Shown piece by piece: positions 25,363 through 34,649 of a DNA stretch of 64,000 nt. Both the position numbers and the translations under genes were made by a program. The stretch's first letter is position 1. Every line of letters begins with the position of its first letter. Where the stretch lies: positions 1-64,000 of the forward strand of contig JADKAJ010000009.1 in assembly GCA_016719165.1 (NCBI GenBank). Direction: 5' to 3'. Source of the DNA: Chitinophagaceae bacterium (lineage in GTDB: Bacteria; Bacteroidota; Bacteroidia; Chitinophagales; Chitinophagaceae). The notes under the pieces are model-generated. The model made no database searches and had not been told where the DNA came from. It worked only from the letters and a program-made list of their open reading frames with translations.

Positions 25363-27090
25363 TTACCAGAATAAAACAGATAATACAACCATCATGGTTA
25401 AAACAAATATGGCAAGGGTATTGGTACGCATATACCACACCACATGATCCTCTTTTATTTTTGGAGTCAGGGAATAAACCAATCCACGCAGCTCATCATC
25501 GGTTTTCTTTTGTGTGGTTGATAAAGACACAACCACAGCAATGATAGCCGAAGCTGCACATGCATAAATAGCTGTCCAGAAATTCTGTGCCATCTCAACC
25601 GGGTATGTATGCATCACGCCTAACCAACCCCCTTTGACCAATGTGGTAGCCCCGGCCGGAACTGTGAGGCCATGATGCAGCAAAGCAACAAGGAAACCGC
25701 CCAGCAAACCTATGAAAGCACCGTGCCCGGTAGCTCTTTTCCAGAACATGCCGAGGAAAATCACTGCAAACAAAGGAGCATTGATCATGGAGAAAATTGT
25801 TTGTAAAAAGTCCATGATATTGCCAAATAACCCGGCCAGGTAAGCAGCAGCAATACTGACTAAAACACCAAATACAGTGGCCATTCTACCCACTTTAAGA
25901 TAGTGTTTTGAATCAGCTTCTTTGTCACCTGTAGCAGGCCTGATATAGCTTTGATAAATATCATAGGTCCATACTGTATTGAATGCAGAAACATTACCCG
26001 CCATTCCAGACATGAAAGATGCTAACAATGCCGTTATGCCAAGGCCTAATACACCTGTTGGCAAATAGTGCTTTAATAACATAATGATGGTAAGATCATA
26101 ATTCGGCTTACCATTTTCATTAATTGAAAAATCTGAACCGGTTTTATTCATTAGTACGAGGGCAATAATCCCCGGAAGAATAATAAGAAAAGGAATCAGC
26201 ATTTTGGGAATAGCACCGATCAATGGTGTATTACGGGCTGCTGTTGTAGATTTTGCAGCCATTGCCCGTTGTACGATCAGGAAATTGGTACACCAATAAC
26301 CAAAAGAAAGAACAAATCCCAAGCCGAACAGAATTCCATACCACTCCACCCCAAGAGGATTTGACGTTGCCTGGCCTGTATATTTCCAGGTAGTGGTAAA
26401 ACTGTCTCCTTCAAATCCCTTTCCGGAAACTATCGGGACAAGTGCTTCTTTTAATCCGCTCCAACCCCCTACTTCATGAAGACCTAAGAAAACAATTGGC
26501 AATAAACCAATGACAATTATAAAAAACTGCAGCACTTCGTTATAAATAGCAGATGACAGCCCTCCAAGATAGGTATACACCAATACGATGGCAGCGGATA
26601 ATAAAAGACTAAGATTAAAATCCCATCCCAACACTTTTTCCATCAATAAGGCAAGGGCATACATTGAAATTCCTGATGCGAGTATTGTCATGACTGCAAA
26701 CAGAATAGCATTTAGACCACGGGTCTTTTCATCGAAACGTAATTTCAAATATTCGGGAACAGAACGGGCTTTTGAACCATAATAAAATGGCATCATAAAA
26801 ATGGCCAGGAAAACCATTGCAGGTATTGCTCCGACCCAGTAAAAATGGGTGGTGAGCATACCATACTTGGCGCCTGAGCCCGCCATACCCATTACTTCCA
26901 GGGCGCCGAGGTTGGTTGAAATAAAAGCCAACCCTGCCACCCAGGCAGGCATAGATCTTCCTGCCTCCAAAAAGGCATTAGCATCCTTCATGTATCTTTT
27001 CAAAACCCATCCAATCCCCAACACGAACATGAAGTATATGATCATTATAGCATAATCGATCCACTCCAGGTGAAATAAAGCATTTCCCAT
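25363..27090 (-). CDS. Sodium:solute symporter (SSS family), likely galactose/glucose
   Basis: 575 residues with 13-14 hydrophobic helices. The family signatures are visible: RSMPAWVAGLAFISTNLGALEVMGMAGSGAKYG in the first helices, VYTYLGGLSSAIYNEVLQFFIIVIGLLPI, and GITALLASFMSGMAGNVSAFNTVWTYDIYQ. SSS members import sugars, among others, with Na+. It follows galactokinase by 56 bases. That position indicates it imports the galactose freed by the GH2 enzyme (inference from context). Confidence 0.88.
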   Translation of the reverse strand: MGNALFHLEWIDYAIMIIYFMFVLGIGWVLKRYMKDANAFLEAGRSMPAWVAGLAFISTNLGALEVMGMAGSGAKYGMLTTHFYWVGAIPAMVFLAIFMMPFYYGSKARSVPEYLKLRFDEKTRGLNAILFAVMTILASGISMYALALLMEKVLGWDFNLSLLLSAAIVLVYTYLGGLSSAIYNEVLQFFIIVIGLLPIVFLGLHEVGGWSGLKEALVPIVSGKGFEGDSFTTTWKYTGQATSNPLGVEWYGILFGLGFVLSFGYWCTNFLIVQRAMAAKSTTAARNTPLIGAIPKMLIPFLIILPGIIALVLMNKTGSDFSINENGKPNYDLTIIMLLKHYLPTGVLGLGITALLASFMSGMAGNVSAFNTVWTYDIYQSYIRPATGDKEADSKHYLKVGRMATVFGVLVSIAAAYLAGLFGNIMDFLQTIFSMINAPLFAVIFLGMFWKRATGHGAFIGLLGGFLVALLHHGLTVPAGATTLVKGGWLGVMHTYPVEMAQNFWTAIYACAASAIIAVVVSLSTTQKKTDDELRGLVYSLTPKIKEDHVVWYMRTNTLAIFVLTMMVVLSVLFW

Positions 27091-27146
27091 TTGTATTGTT
27101 TTAAATTATCAAGAAGTTGATTTTACAGTAAGGAGAAACTGATCCG

Positions 27147-28295
27147 TCATTTTATTATAGATGTTCCGTCTTCAATATTGACCATATAATGTTTCAGCTC
27201 TTTACCCATATTTTCTAAGTAGGCCACAGTAAGCTCACTAACCAACCCTTCCACAGAAGATTTCTTAATAATATTGATAGTACACCCGCCAAATCCGCCA
27301 CCCATCATCCTTGCACCGATCACATCCCGGCTTTGTTGTACATACTCAACAAGATAATCCAATTCTTTACAACTTACTTCGTAGTATTTGCTTAATCCAT
27401 GATGTGTAGCATACATTTTTTGTCCGAAGGCCATCAGGTCGCCTCTTTGTAAATCCCCGCATCCTGTTTGCAGACGGGTGATCTCCTCAACTACATACTT
27501 ACAACGGTTATACACAATATCTCCCGGACTGATACATTCTTTGATCATTTCAATAGTTGTATCCCGCAAATTTTTTACCTGAGGATACTTTTGTTGTATC
27601 AATGCAACACCTGCCTCACACTGTTCCCGGCGGACATTGTACTCAGAAGATGCCAGCGAATGCTTTACCTGTGTATCAAAAAGCACAACTACATACTCAT
27701 TTAACTCCAGCGGAAAATATTCATAGTCAAGTGAACGACAATCCAACCTGATCACATTATCCTTTTTACCAAAAAGACTGGCAAACTGGTCCATAATACC
27801 ACACTTCACACCTGCATAGGTATGTTCTGCCGCCTGCGCCATTAATGCTAACTCCTTTCTTGAAAATCCGGCATTCAATATTTTATTTAATGCAAAAGCA
27901 ACAGCACATTCTACTGCGGCCGATGAAGAAAGACCTGCGCCCAACGGCACATCGCCATAAATATTCAACTTAAAGCCACTTACCTGTTTCGCCTTCTGTA
28001 CGAACTGATCTGCCACGCCCAAAATATATGTTGACCAATGACCAGGTACAGGTTTAATAGCTGTTAATTCGATTTCAACAGACTCGTTGAAATCAACTGA
28101 ATGTAAAAATAATTTCGTTCCCGGCACCTGTTCAATGGTTACATAAACCGCTTTATCAATGGCAGCCGGCAATACAAATCCATCATTATAATCAGTGTGT
28201 TCACCAATCAGGTTGATACGGCCCGGCGATCTTACAATGATTGTTTTTTCGGTGACGAATTTTTTTAGCTGCTCCGGAACCCTGTATTCTCCCAC
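27147..28295 (-). CDS. galK: Galactokinase
   Basis: 382 residues of the GHMP kinase family. The galactokinase signature GRINLIGEHTDYNDGFVLPAAID lies near residue 25, the ATP-binding loop GDVPLGAGLSSSAAVECA near 115, and GARMMGGGFGGCTINII near the C-terminus. It phosphorylates galactose at C1, the first step of the Leloir pathway. The start is a GTG (28295), 10 bases after the GH2-GH53 stop. No galT or galE is in this operon. Confidence 0.95.
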   Translation of the reverse strand: MGEYRVPEQLKKFVTEKTIIVRSPGRINLIGEHTDYNDGFVLPAAIDKAVYVTIEQVPGTKLFLHSVDFNESVEIELTAIKPVPGHWSTYILGVADQFVQKAKQVSGFKLNIYGDVPLGAGLSSSAAVECAVAFALNKILNAGFSRKELALMAQAAEHTYAGVKCGIMDQFASLFGKKDNVIRLDCRSLDYEYFPLELNEYVVVLFDTQVKHSLASSEYNVRREQCEAGVALIQQKYPQVKNLRDTTIEMIKECISPGDIVYNRCKYVVEEITRLQTGCGDLQRGDLMAFGQKMYATHHGLSKYYEVSCKELDYLVEYVQQSRDVIGARMMGGGFGGCTINIIKKSSVEGLVSELTVAYLENMGKELKHYMVNIEDGTSIIK

Positions 28296-28305
28296 TTTTA
28301 TGTTT

Positions 28306-31300
28306 TTAGTTTTTTAAATATTTATTGCTTATCTCATCATATAACTTCAGCAGTTCATTGGCTTTCCCTTTATCATCAAAGAATTTTTCCCAGGTACTCA
28401 GCGGTTCCCAGATACAAGTGCCCTTCCCTCTTCCGCCGGCCACTTCAAAAGCGATCTTATTTACTTCTTCTTTGCGATGAGAATATTCCACCACGATCAC
28501 ATCACGGTTATACCTTCTGGCAAGGTCATCCAGGTTAGTTTCCAGGTCTTCCAGTGTGCCATGCCATTTGGGATAATACGATTCGCCGATCACATCAAAA
28601 TGCACACCCCGGGCCACCAAATTGTCAATGAAAAAAACTGATTCATCATTTTGTCCGCCGAGTGCCACATGCAGCATCATGACAACAGACGGGTCAACTG
28701 ATTTTACAGCTGCAGTACCTGCATTGATCAGTTGTGCCAATCCATCAAAATTGCTGACATTGCCTTCCGGCCAAACAATACCATGGTTGATCTCATTGCC
28801 AACCTGTACCATATCCGGAGTAGTACCCTGTTCTTTGAGTTGCTGCATCACCTCTTTGGTATAGTCATACACAGCTTTCTTCAATTCTTCAAATGAATAT
28901 TTTCTCCATCCTGCAGGTTTATACTGCTTGCCCGGATCAGCCCAATAATCGCTGTAATGAAAATCTAACAGGAGTTTCATACCTGCTGCTTTTACTCTCT
29001 TCGCCATTTTCTTTGTATTCTCCAGATCACAAAAACCTTTACCGGGAGAATAACCACTATCGCTTGCAGGATCATTAAAAATGCGGAGTCGTACATAATT
29101 AAATCCATGGTCTTTCAGAATCTGTATCGCATCTTTTTCTACGCCATTGTCAGAAAACTTCATTCCTCTTGCTTCCAGTTCGGGCAGGAAAGAAATATCA
29201 GCACCCAGCATTTTTCCCACTTCTCTTCGTTTTGCCTGCTCGCTGGTTAGTTTATATTTATTGTCTGTTGTAACTGTTGCCACACTTTCCGGAGATATCG
29301 TTTGTATATCTGTTCCTCCAGACCAAAGACCAGTTGCTTTAGCATCAAATTTTATCATGCCGGGTTTTGTACCAGACTGAATAATTACCTGACACTTGCC
29401 ATTGAACAAAGTCCGCTGCCAGGCACCATCTGCACATTTATCTGGTTCGTGGCTGCTGGGATCTCCATTGCCAACGCCTATTATTTTCCCATCCCCTTCA
29501 ATACTGAACCTGATCAGGTTATCCGCATCTGGTACCTCACGGCCTTCCCTGTCAAGTACAGTGATGTTTAGCACAGTGGCATCTTTCCCATCAGCCAATA
29601 TTGTTGTTTTATAAGGTGTAACCACTACTTCAACCGGCTGACCCGTAGTTTCTATTTTCTTAGTGAGTCTTTTCCCCTTTTTATACGCCACCGCTTCTAA
29701 GGCCCCGGGTTCATAATTCACCGTCCATTTCAAATGACTATTGCGGGCCATATCTTTTTTGCCTAAACTTTTCCCATTCAGGAATAACTCTACATTATCT
29801 GCATTGCTGTTTACCCATACTTCCACAGGATCGCCTTGCTTTTTATTCCAGCCCGCCGTTTTCTCTCTCCAGTTCCAGTGCGGTGAAATATGCAACACAT
29901 CTTTATCCGTCCACCAACTCTTATAGTAGTAATATATGTTTTTGGGGAAACCGCACATATCCATAATACCAAAATGAGAATTGATATTTGGCCATTGATA
30001 AGGTGTAGGCTCACCACGATAATCCATACCCGTCCATACAAATCCTCCCAGCCAGAAATCATTAGTAGCTGCTAATGTCCACCAGTCTTCTGCTTTGCTG
30101 GCCCACCAGGGTGCCGTAATATCCTGGTCCGGCAGATAGCCTTTAACTGTATCTTTTTCATAAACACCTCTTGTTGTTACCGTACTTCCCATCTCGGTAC
30201 CAATGATAGGCTGATCGGGATGATCACGATGGTAATCAGCTACTGCAAACTGCCGGTAATTAAATGAACGGACAGGAATCACTTCGTTGATTCCATTGAA
30301 TACATTGGGAAGATCAGCTGCGTAGGTGCATGTTCTTGTTGGATCTAATTCTTTTTGTTTGGCAATCAGGGTTTGTGCTATTCTTTTACCGGTGCTGTTG
30401 GTGTGCACCCAACCTTCTTCATTGCCGATAGACCACATAAAAACAGATGGCCTGCTGCGGTCTCTTCTTATGAGCCGTTCAAACTGATCAATATACTCGG
30501 GACTGCTATTCAGTAATCGCTGTTCATCCATCACCAGCATACCCAAACTATCGCAGGCATCGAGAAGTTCTGGTGTTGGTGCGTTATGACTGGTACGATA
30601 TGCATTAACACCCATTCGCTTCAGCAAGCTGATCCGGTAATATTGAAGGTAATCCGGCAAGGCACTGCCTACTCCTGCATGATCCTGGTGATTGTTTACA
30701 CCTTTCAGTTTTACATATTGACCATTCAGGAAAACTCCGTTGGGTTTTATTTCAATAGTGCGGATGCCAAAACGCTGCTTTACACTATCAACCACTTTCC
30801 CGTTTCGTTTGATCACTGAAACAACTCTGTACAAGTATGGGTCTTCCAGCGACCAAAGCCTTGCCCCGGTAATAGTCATACTATGTTTTGTTGTTGACAA
30901 ACCATTGACTGGTAATGAAACGGCCAGTTCCTTTGATTGCGCCAGCTTCTTTCCATCCCTGTCTTTTATAAAAGTATAAACCGTACAATTCGCCTGGTCT
31001 AAATACTGATTTTGGACAGCCGTTTCAATGGTTATCGTTGATATATTTCCTTTGATCGCTGAATAAGCAAATACACCATCTTTTGCAATATTGACACTAG
31101 CATATTTATTCAGCCATACATGACGATAGATGCCGGCACCTTCGTAAAACCATCCTTCATATTGTGACGCATCTGCCCTCACGACAAGCACATTGTCCTT
31201 ATCAAAATTGATATAGTCGGTTATATCATAGGCCGCTCCAATATAACCGCTCTTATTGTTTCCAAGGTAAAACCCGTTGAGCCAGATATTGGCATCACGG

Positions 31301-31716
31301 AAAATACCATCAAACTGTAACTGAAACCGTTGGCCTGAATCTGATCTTGCTACTGTAAAATGCTTACGATACCAGCCGATACTTGTTTCGGGAAATAAAC
31401 CACCAACAGGCTTATAGCCATGGGCCATCACATCAAAATTATCAACATTCACAAATGGCAATTCAACGGCCCAATCATGTGGCAGGTTTAATTTTCTCCA
31501 TTTGCCGTCATCAAATTTTGGATCGATCGCTGTTTTTAAAGCTGCACCGGATTTGGAAAATATATTAGCAATGCTGTAGTTAAAATCTTTCTCCGCATTG
31601 GCTGCATGGCCAAAATGGAACTTCCAGTCATTATCAAAATTCAGTTGCTGTCTTTGTGCACTAACTACCAGTGACAAGCCAGTTGCTATTGCTAAAAAAA
31701 AGCCTGTATATTTCAT
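28306..31716 (-). CDS. GH2 beta-galactosidase fused to a GH53 endo-beta-1,4-galactanase
   Basis: 1136 residues with a signal peptide (SLVVSAQRQ). Residues about 30-600 are a GH2 glycosidase: sugar-binding jelly roll, immunoglobulin domain and barrel, with acid/base Glu433 (MWSIGNEEGW) and nucleophile Glu508 (IIGTEMGS). Beta-sandwich modules follow to about residue 820 (DUF4982-like and an Ig-like EVVVTPYKTTILADGKDATVLNITVLD). Residues 840-1136 form a complete GH53 domain: FNYVRLRIFNDP, LLLDFHYSDYWADPG, acid/base Glu975 (VQVGNEINHG), nucleophile Glu1077 (VIVVEYS). The enzyme could cut beta-1,4-galactan internally and remove terminal galactose with one polypeptide. A stand-alone GH53 is encoded just upstream. 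Confidence 0.92.
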   Translation of the reverse strand: MKYTGFFLAIATGLSLVVSAQRQQLNFDNDWKFHFGHAANAEKDFNYSIANIFSKSGAALKTAIDPKFDDGKWRKLNLPHDWAVELPFVNVDNFDVMAHGYKPVGGLFPETSIGWYRKHFTVARSDSGQRFQLQFDGIFRDANIWLNGFYLGNNKSGYIGAAYDITDYINFDKDNVLVVRADASQYEGWFYEGAGIYRHVWLNKYASVNIAKDGVFAYSAIKGNISTITIETAVQNQYLDQANCTVYTFIKDRDGKKLAQSKELAVSLPVNGLSTTKHSMTITGARLWSLEDPYLYRVVSVIKRNGKVVDSVKQRFGIRTIEIKPNGVFLNGQYVKLKGVNNHQDHAGVGSALPDYLQYYRISLLKRMGVNAYRTSHNAPTPELLDACDSLGMLVMDEQRLLNSSPEYIDQFERLIRRDRSRPSVFMWSIGNEEGWVHTNSTGKRIAQTLIAKQKELDPTRTCTYAADLPNVFNGINEVIPVRSFNYRQFAVADYHRDHPDQPIIGTEMGSTVTTRGVYEKDTVKGYLPDQDITAPWWASKAEDWWTLAATNDFWLGGFVWTGMDYRGEPTPYQWPNINSHFGIMDMCGFPKNIYYYYKSWWTDKDVLHISPHWNWREKTAGWNKKQGDPVEVWVNSNADNVELFLNGKSLGKKDMARNSHLKWTVNYEPGALEAVAYKKGKRLTKKIETTGQPVEVVVTPYKTTILADGKDATVLNITVLDREGREVPDADNLIRFSIEGDGKIIGVGNGDPSSHEPDKCADGAWQRTLFNGKCQVIIQSGTKPGMIKFDAKATGLWSGGTDIQTISPESVATVTTDNKYKLTSEQAKRREVGKMLGADISFLPELEARGMKFSDNGVEKDAIQILKDHGFNYVRLRIFNDPASDSGYSPGKGFCDLENTKKMAKRVKAAGMKLLLDFHYSDYWADPGKQYKPAGWRKYSFEELKKAVYDYTKEVMQQLKEQGTTPDMVQVGNEINHGIVWPEGNVSNFDGLAQLINAGTAAVKSVDPSVVMMLHVALGGQNDESVFFIDNLVARGVHFDVIGESYYPKWHGTLEDLETNLDDLARRYNRDVIVVEYSHRKEEVNKIAFEVAGGRGKGTCIWEPLSTWEKFFDDKGKANELLKLYDEISNKYLKN

Positions 31717-31750
31717 ACAGGCAAGTTAGCAAAGTAAGTAATAAATAAAG

Positions 31751-32794
31751 TCAATTGAATGCATTTAACGCAATCGTTGGCTTACCGGAATTATCAAATG
31801 CTCCTTTGGTATATCCCTGCCAGTTTCCATAGCATTGTGGCTCCCAATAAAAAACGCCCAGGCCTTTATTATTGGGAACAGATTTTACTTTATTGATCAG
31901 ATCAGTAAGAAATGATTGGCATGTGGCTGCCTGGTCCCAGCTCATTCCCACTTCACAGATCATCACCGGTTTGTCATACCTGGCTATCATATCATTGATA
32001 TTAGCTAAACATTGCGAATTCATCGCTGACCAGTTAGCGGGATCCGGGTACAAAGACATTCCTATTATATCCCATTTCCCACTGTTATTCTTTAGTCCAT
32101 CAAAGATCCATCGAAACAAGCTGTTGTCATGGCCATTTGAAATATGAACAATCACTTTAATTGTTGCATCAACTGCTTTTACGGCATCATATCCTTTATT
32201 TATTAATGCAGCAAAATTGGCCATATTCACCGAAGCCTTTCCTGTTGGCCAAAGCATCCCGTCATTGGTCTCATTGCCAACCTGTACCCACTCTGGCGTT
32301 ACTCCGCTGGATTTAAGTGCAGTTAAAACATTGAATGTATGATTGTAAACGGAGGTTTGCAGTGTTGTAAAATCCTGTGCTAACCAGGCAGCAGGTTTTG
32401 TTTGCTGACCCGGATCTGCCCAGGAGTCGCTGTAATGAAAATCGATCATGATTTTCATTCCCAGATTTTTGGCCCGGATAGCTTTTGCTACTACATCAGC
32501 TGTATTATTCCAGCCGCCTGCAGGATCAACCCACACTCTCAACCGGATCGAATTCATACCCAGGCTTTTTAATAGTTGCATACATTCCTGTGCTGTTCCG
32601 CTGCTGTTGTAAAAGATCCGTCCGCTTGATTCCATTTGTGTAAGCCAGCTGATATCTGCTCCTTTGGCAAACTGAACCGGAGTTACAACCGGAGGTGGAG
32701 TATCGTTTTTATCCGGGTCACATGAAACAAAGATGAACAAAACAAAAGCGGTATAAATAAACCTGAGTTTGTTATACAAAATTATTTTTTTCAT
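31751..32794 (-). CDS. GH53 arabinogalactan endo-beta-1,4-galactanase, lipoprotein
   Basis: 347 residues. A lipoprotein signal peptide (FVSC, Cys25) and a Pro/Asp linker precede one GH53 TIM barrel: GADISWLTQMESSG, MNSIRLRVWVDPAGGWNN, IDFHYSDSWADPG, acid/base Glu in VQVGNETNDG, nucleophile Glu in MICEVGMS. It hydrolyses internal beta-1,4 links in galactan side chains of pectin or type I arabinogalactan. The lipid anchor and Asp-rich sequence after the Cys suggest exposure at the cell surface, as in other Sus-type systems. An intrinsic terminator lies just before its start. Confidence 0.94.
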   Translation of the reverse strand: MKKIILYNKLRFIYTAFVLFIFVSCDPDKNDTPPPVVTPVQFAKGADISWLTQMESSGRIFYNSSGTAQECMQLLKSLGMNSIRLRVWVDPAGGWNNTADVVAKAIRAKNLGMKIMIDFHYSDSWADPGQQTKPAAWLAQDFTTLQTSVYNHTFNVLTALKSSGVTPEWVQVGNETNDGMLWPTGKASVNMANFAALINKGYDAVKAVDATIKVIVHISNGHDNSLFRWIFDGLKNNSGKWDIIGMSLYPDPANWSAMNSQCLANINDMIARYDKPVMICEVGMSWDQAATCQSFLTDLINKVKSVPNNKGLGVFYWEPQCYGNWQGYTKGAFDNSGKPTIALNAFN

Positions 32795-32806
32795 AACAGA
32801 TTGCTT

Positions 32807-32844
32807 AAAAAAAACGCCACCCTGCTCTGAGGATGGCGTTTTAC
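32807..32844 (-). terminator. Intrinsic terminator inside the galactan operon (between SusF-like and GH53)
   Basis: Read on the minus strand, AAAACGCCA and TGGCGTTTT form the base of a GC-containing stem, with CCT/AGG pairs further in, followed by eight T. It begins about 20 bases after the SusF-like stop and its T-run ends 12 bases before the GH53 start. Partial read-through would make the binding proteins more abundant than the enzymes. Confidence 0.75.
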
Positions 32845-32862
32845 TTATTCATTCATGGAAGG

Positions 32863-34626
32863 TTAGTTAATGGTTACTGTCTGAGTATACTCATTCAGCG
32901 TTATTGTATAACTACCTGTCGTAGCCGGCGTTTTGAAATTATCGCCCCCCTCCCATTTGATCTTTCTTGGTGTTCCGGTGGCTGTACTTCCTCCGCTATT
33001 ATCTTCATAATCAAAGGCACCCCACGCATTGCCTGCAAGGAATTTAATATCCTTACCTGCTACTAATGTAAGAGTGATTGACCACACACCATTACCGTTA
33101 TAGGTCATTTGCGGACTGGCACCAGGATCCCATGCGTTTACACCCTGCATACCATCACCAACAACCCTCATTTCAGTAGCAGGAGACATTTCATATTTAA
33201 TATTGTCTACGTCCCGGCCATCCCACATTACCCTGTAACGTCCAGCAGATGCTACATTGGGGAAGTTACCACCATTGATTTCCATTGTACTTCCACTTCC
33301 GCCTGCAGCACCATAGCTTCTTGTATTTACAACTGTTAAATCGCCACTGTTCCACTGGTTATTATCTATCAACTTCCATCCATCAACTGTAAAATCTGTT
33401 AGACCAACAAATAGGTTAGTTGAAGCTGCACCCATCGCATAATTAGGGAAAGTGCTTGGAGGATCCCAGCCAGCCCCGGTTCCACCTCCTACAAATCCCA
33501 TGCGACCTTCCCTGATATCATATTGTAATCCTGTTCTGTCAATGGAAATTCTATAGTACCCGGCTGTTGCAACAGTAAAGTTTGCTCCACCAACCGACAA
33601 TACACCAGCGGTTCCTCCATAATTTACATCCCATGAACGGCCCTGAGTAACTTTAAATTCAGCACCAGCAGGCAGATAAATGTACATATAATACAACTTA
33701 TTGAGTGCACCAGCCCTTAAGTCACGAATGAACTCAGGTGCTGTACCAGGATCCCAATTATTACCATTACCCGTTGCAGCCTGGTAACTACCGGGCAAAT
33801 AGAAACGAAGGATCGGTATATAACTTTGAATCGTTACATTAACAACATTTGAATAAGAAACTGCACCCTGTGCAGTAGTTGCTTTTATTCTGTATTCAAC
33901 TTTTCCTGTATTGCCACCGGGAATACCGGAGGTTAAGGCTGTCTCATTCATTTCGCCTTGGGTCAACGCTTTTGTATAAAGGTTGGTACCAACAGGAATT
34001 TCAAGTGGCGCTACAAAATTCTTTGTCGCTGAATCATATTGGAGCACATAATTAATATTACCTGTATAGCCATTGAACGCATTACTCCAATTAAAGGTAT
34101 TTGACAGTTGTGTTGAGGTGGCCAATGCACAAGTAACTGAAGTATTAACTGTAGTTAATACGGCCGGGTCATTGTATGGTGTAACACTAACTTTTACAAC
34201 ATTAGAAAGATACCTTTCATTGTTATTACCATAAGAAGATGTAACTCTAACATCCAGATCATACGGCACTCCCAGTGAGAATCCATAATTAAGTAATATC
34301 GTGTTCAACTCCTTACCAGTAAGGCTGGTAGTAAGAACCCCTGTTACAATCTTAGTTGCTTCTTTAGCAAAATTTCTTCCGGTTGAATCAATTTCCAGGA
34401 TGAATTTATACAAAGTAGTATCCTGTTTGTACTCAGGACTGGTCCAGGAAAATGAGATTACAGCGGAAAGAGAATCAGCCGGAGTCGGTGCTACCGAAGT
34501 TTTAGATGCCGTAAGTACAACTGCAGTTCCATTATCGTAATACGGAAGATCCGCCACTTTTGTACAAGCCGTTACCATTAGTACGGTAGTGACAGCCAGT
34601 GTAAGTATTTTAAAAATATTTTTCAT
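32863..34626 (-). CDS. SusE/SusF-family glycan-binding outer-membrane lipoprotein
   Basis: 587 residues with a lipobox (VTAC, Cys21). The first about 290 residues are two SusE-type immunoglobulin units (AVVLTASKTSVAPTPADSLSAVISFSWTSPEYK; SVTCALATSTQLSNTFNWSNAFNGYTGNINYVLQYD). The C-terminal part has three related carbohydrate-binding modules of the SusE/F kind, each with an AAT/NWDPGTAPEF- or GWDPPSTFPN-like loop and a closing YDIREGRM or YEMSPATEM strand. These bind glycan at the surface without cutting it. It is downstream of the SusE gene and upstream of the terminator. Three binding modules match SusF of the starch system; here the context suggests galactan. Confidence 0.88.
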   Translation of the reverse strand: MKNIFKILTLAVTTVLMVTACTKVADLPYYDNGTAVVLTASKTSVAPTPADSLSAVISFSWTSPEYKQDTTLYKFILEIDSTGRNFAKEATKIVTGVLTTSLTGKELNTILLNYGFSLGVPYDLDVRVTSSYGNNNERYLSNVVKVSVTPYNDPAVLTTVNTSVTCALATSTQLSNTFNWSNAFNGYTGNINYVLQYDSATKNFVAPLEIPVGTNLYTKALTQGEMNETALTSGIPGGNTGKVEYRIKATTAQGAVSYSNVVNVTIQSYIPILRFYLPGSYQAATGNGNNWDPGTAPEFIRDLRAGALNKLYYMYIYLPAGAEFKVTQGRSWDVNYGGTAGVLSVGGANFTVATAGYYRISIDRTGLQYDIREGRMGFVGGGTGAGWDPPSTFPNYAMGAASTNLFVGLTDFTVDGWKLIDNNQWNSGDLTVVNTRSYGAAGGSGSTMEINGGNFPNVASAGRYRVMWDGRDVDNIKYEMSPATEMRVVGDGMQGVNAWDPGASPQMTYNGNGVWSITLTLVAGKDIKFLAGNAWGAFDYEDNSGGSTATGTPRKIKWEGGDNFKTPATTGSYTITLNEYTQTVTIN

Positions 34627-34649
34627 TGTATATTTTTTAATATCCGTAA

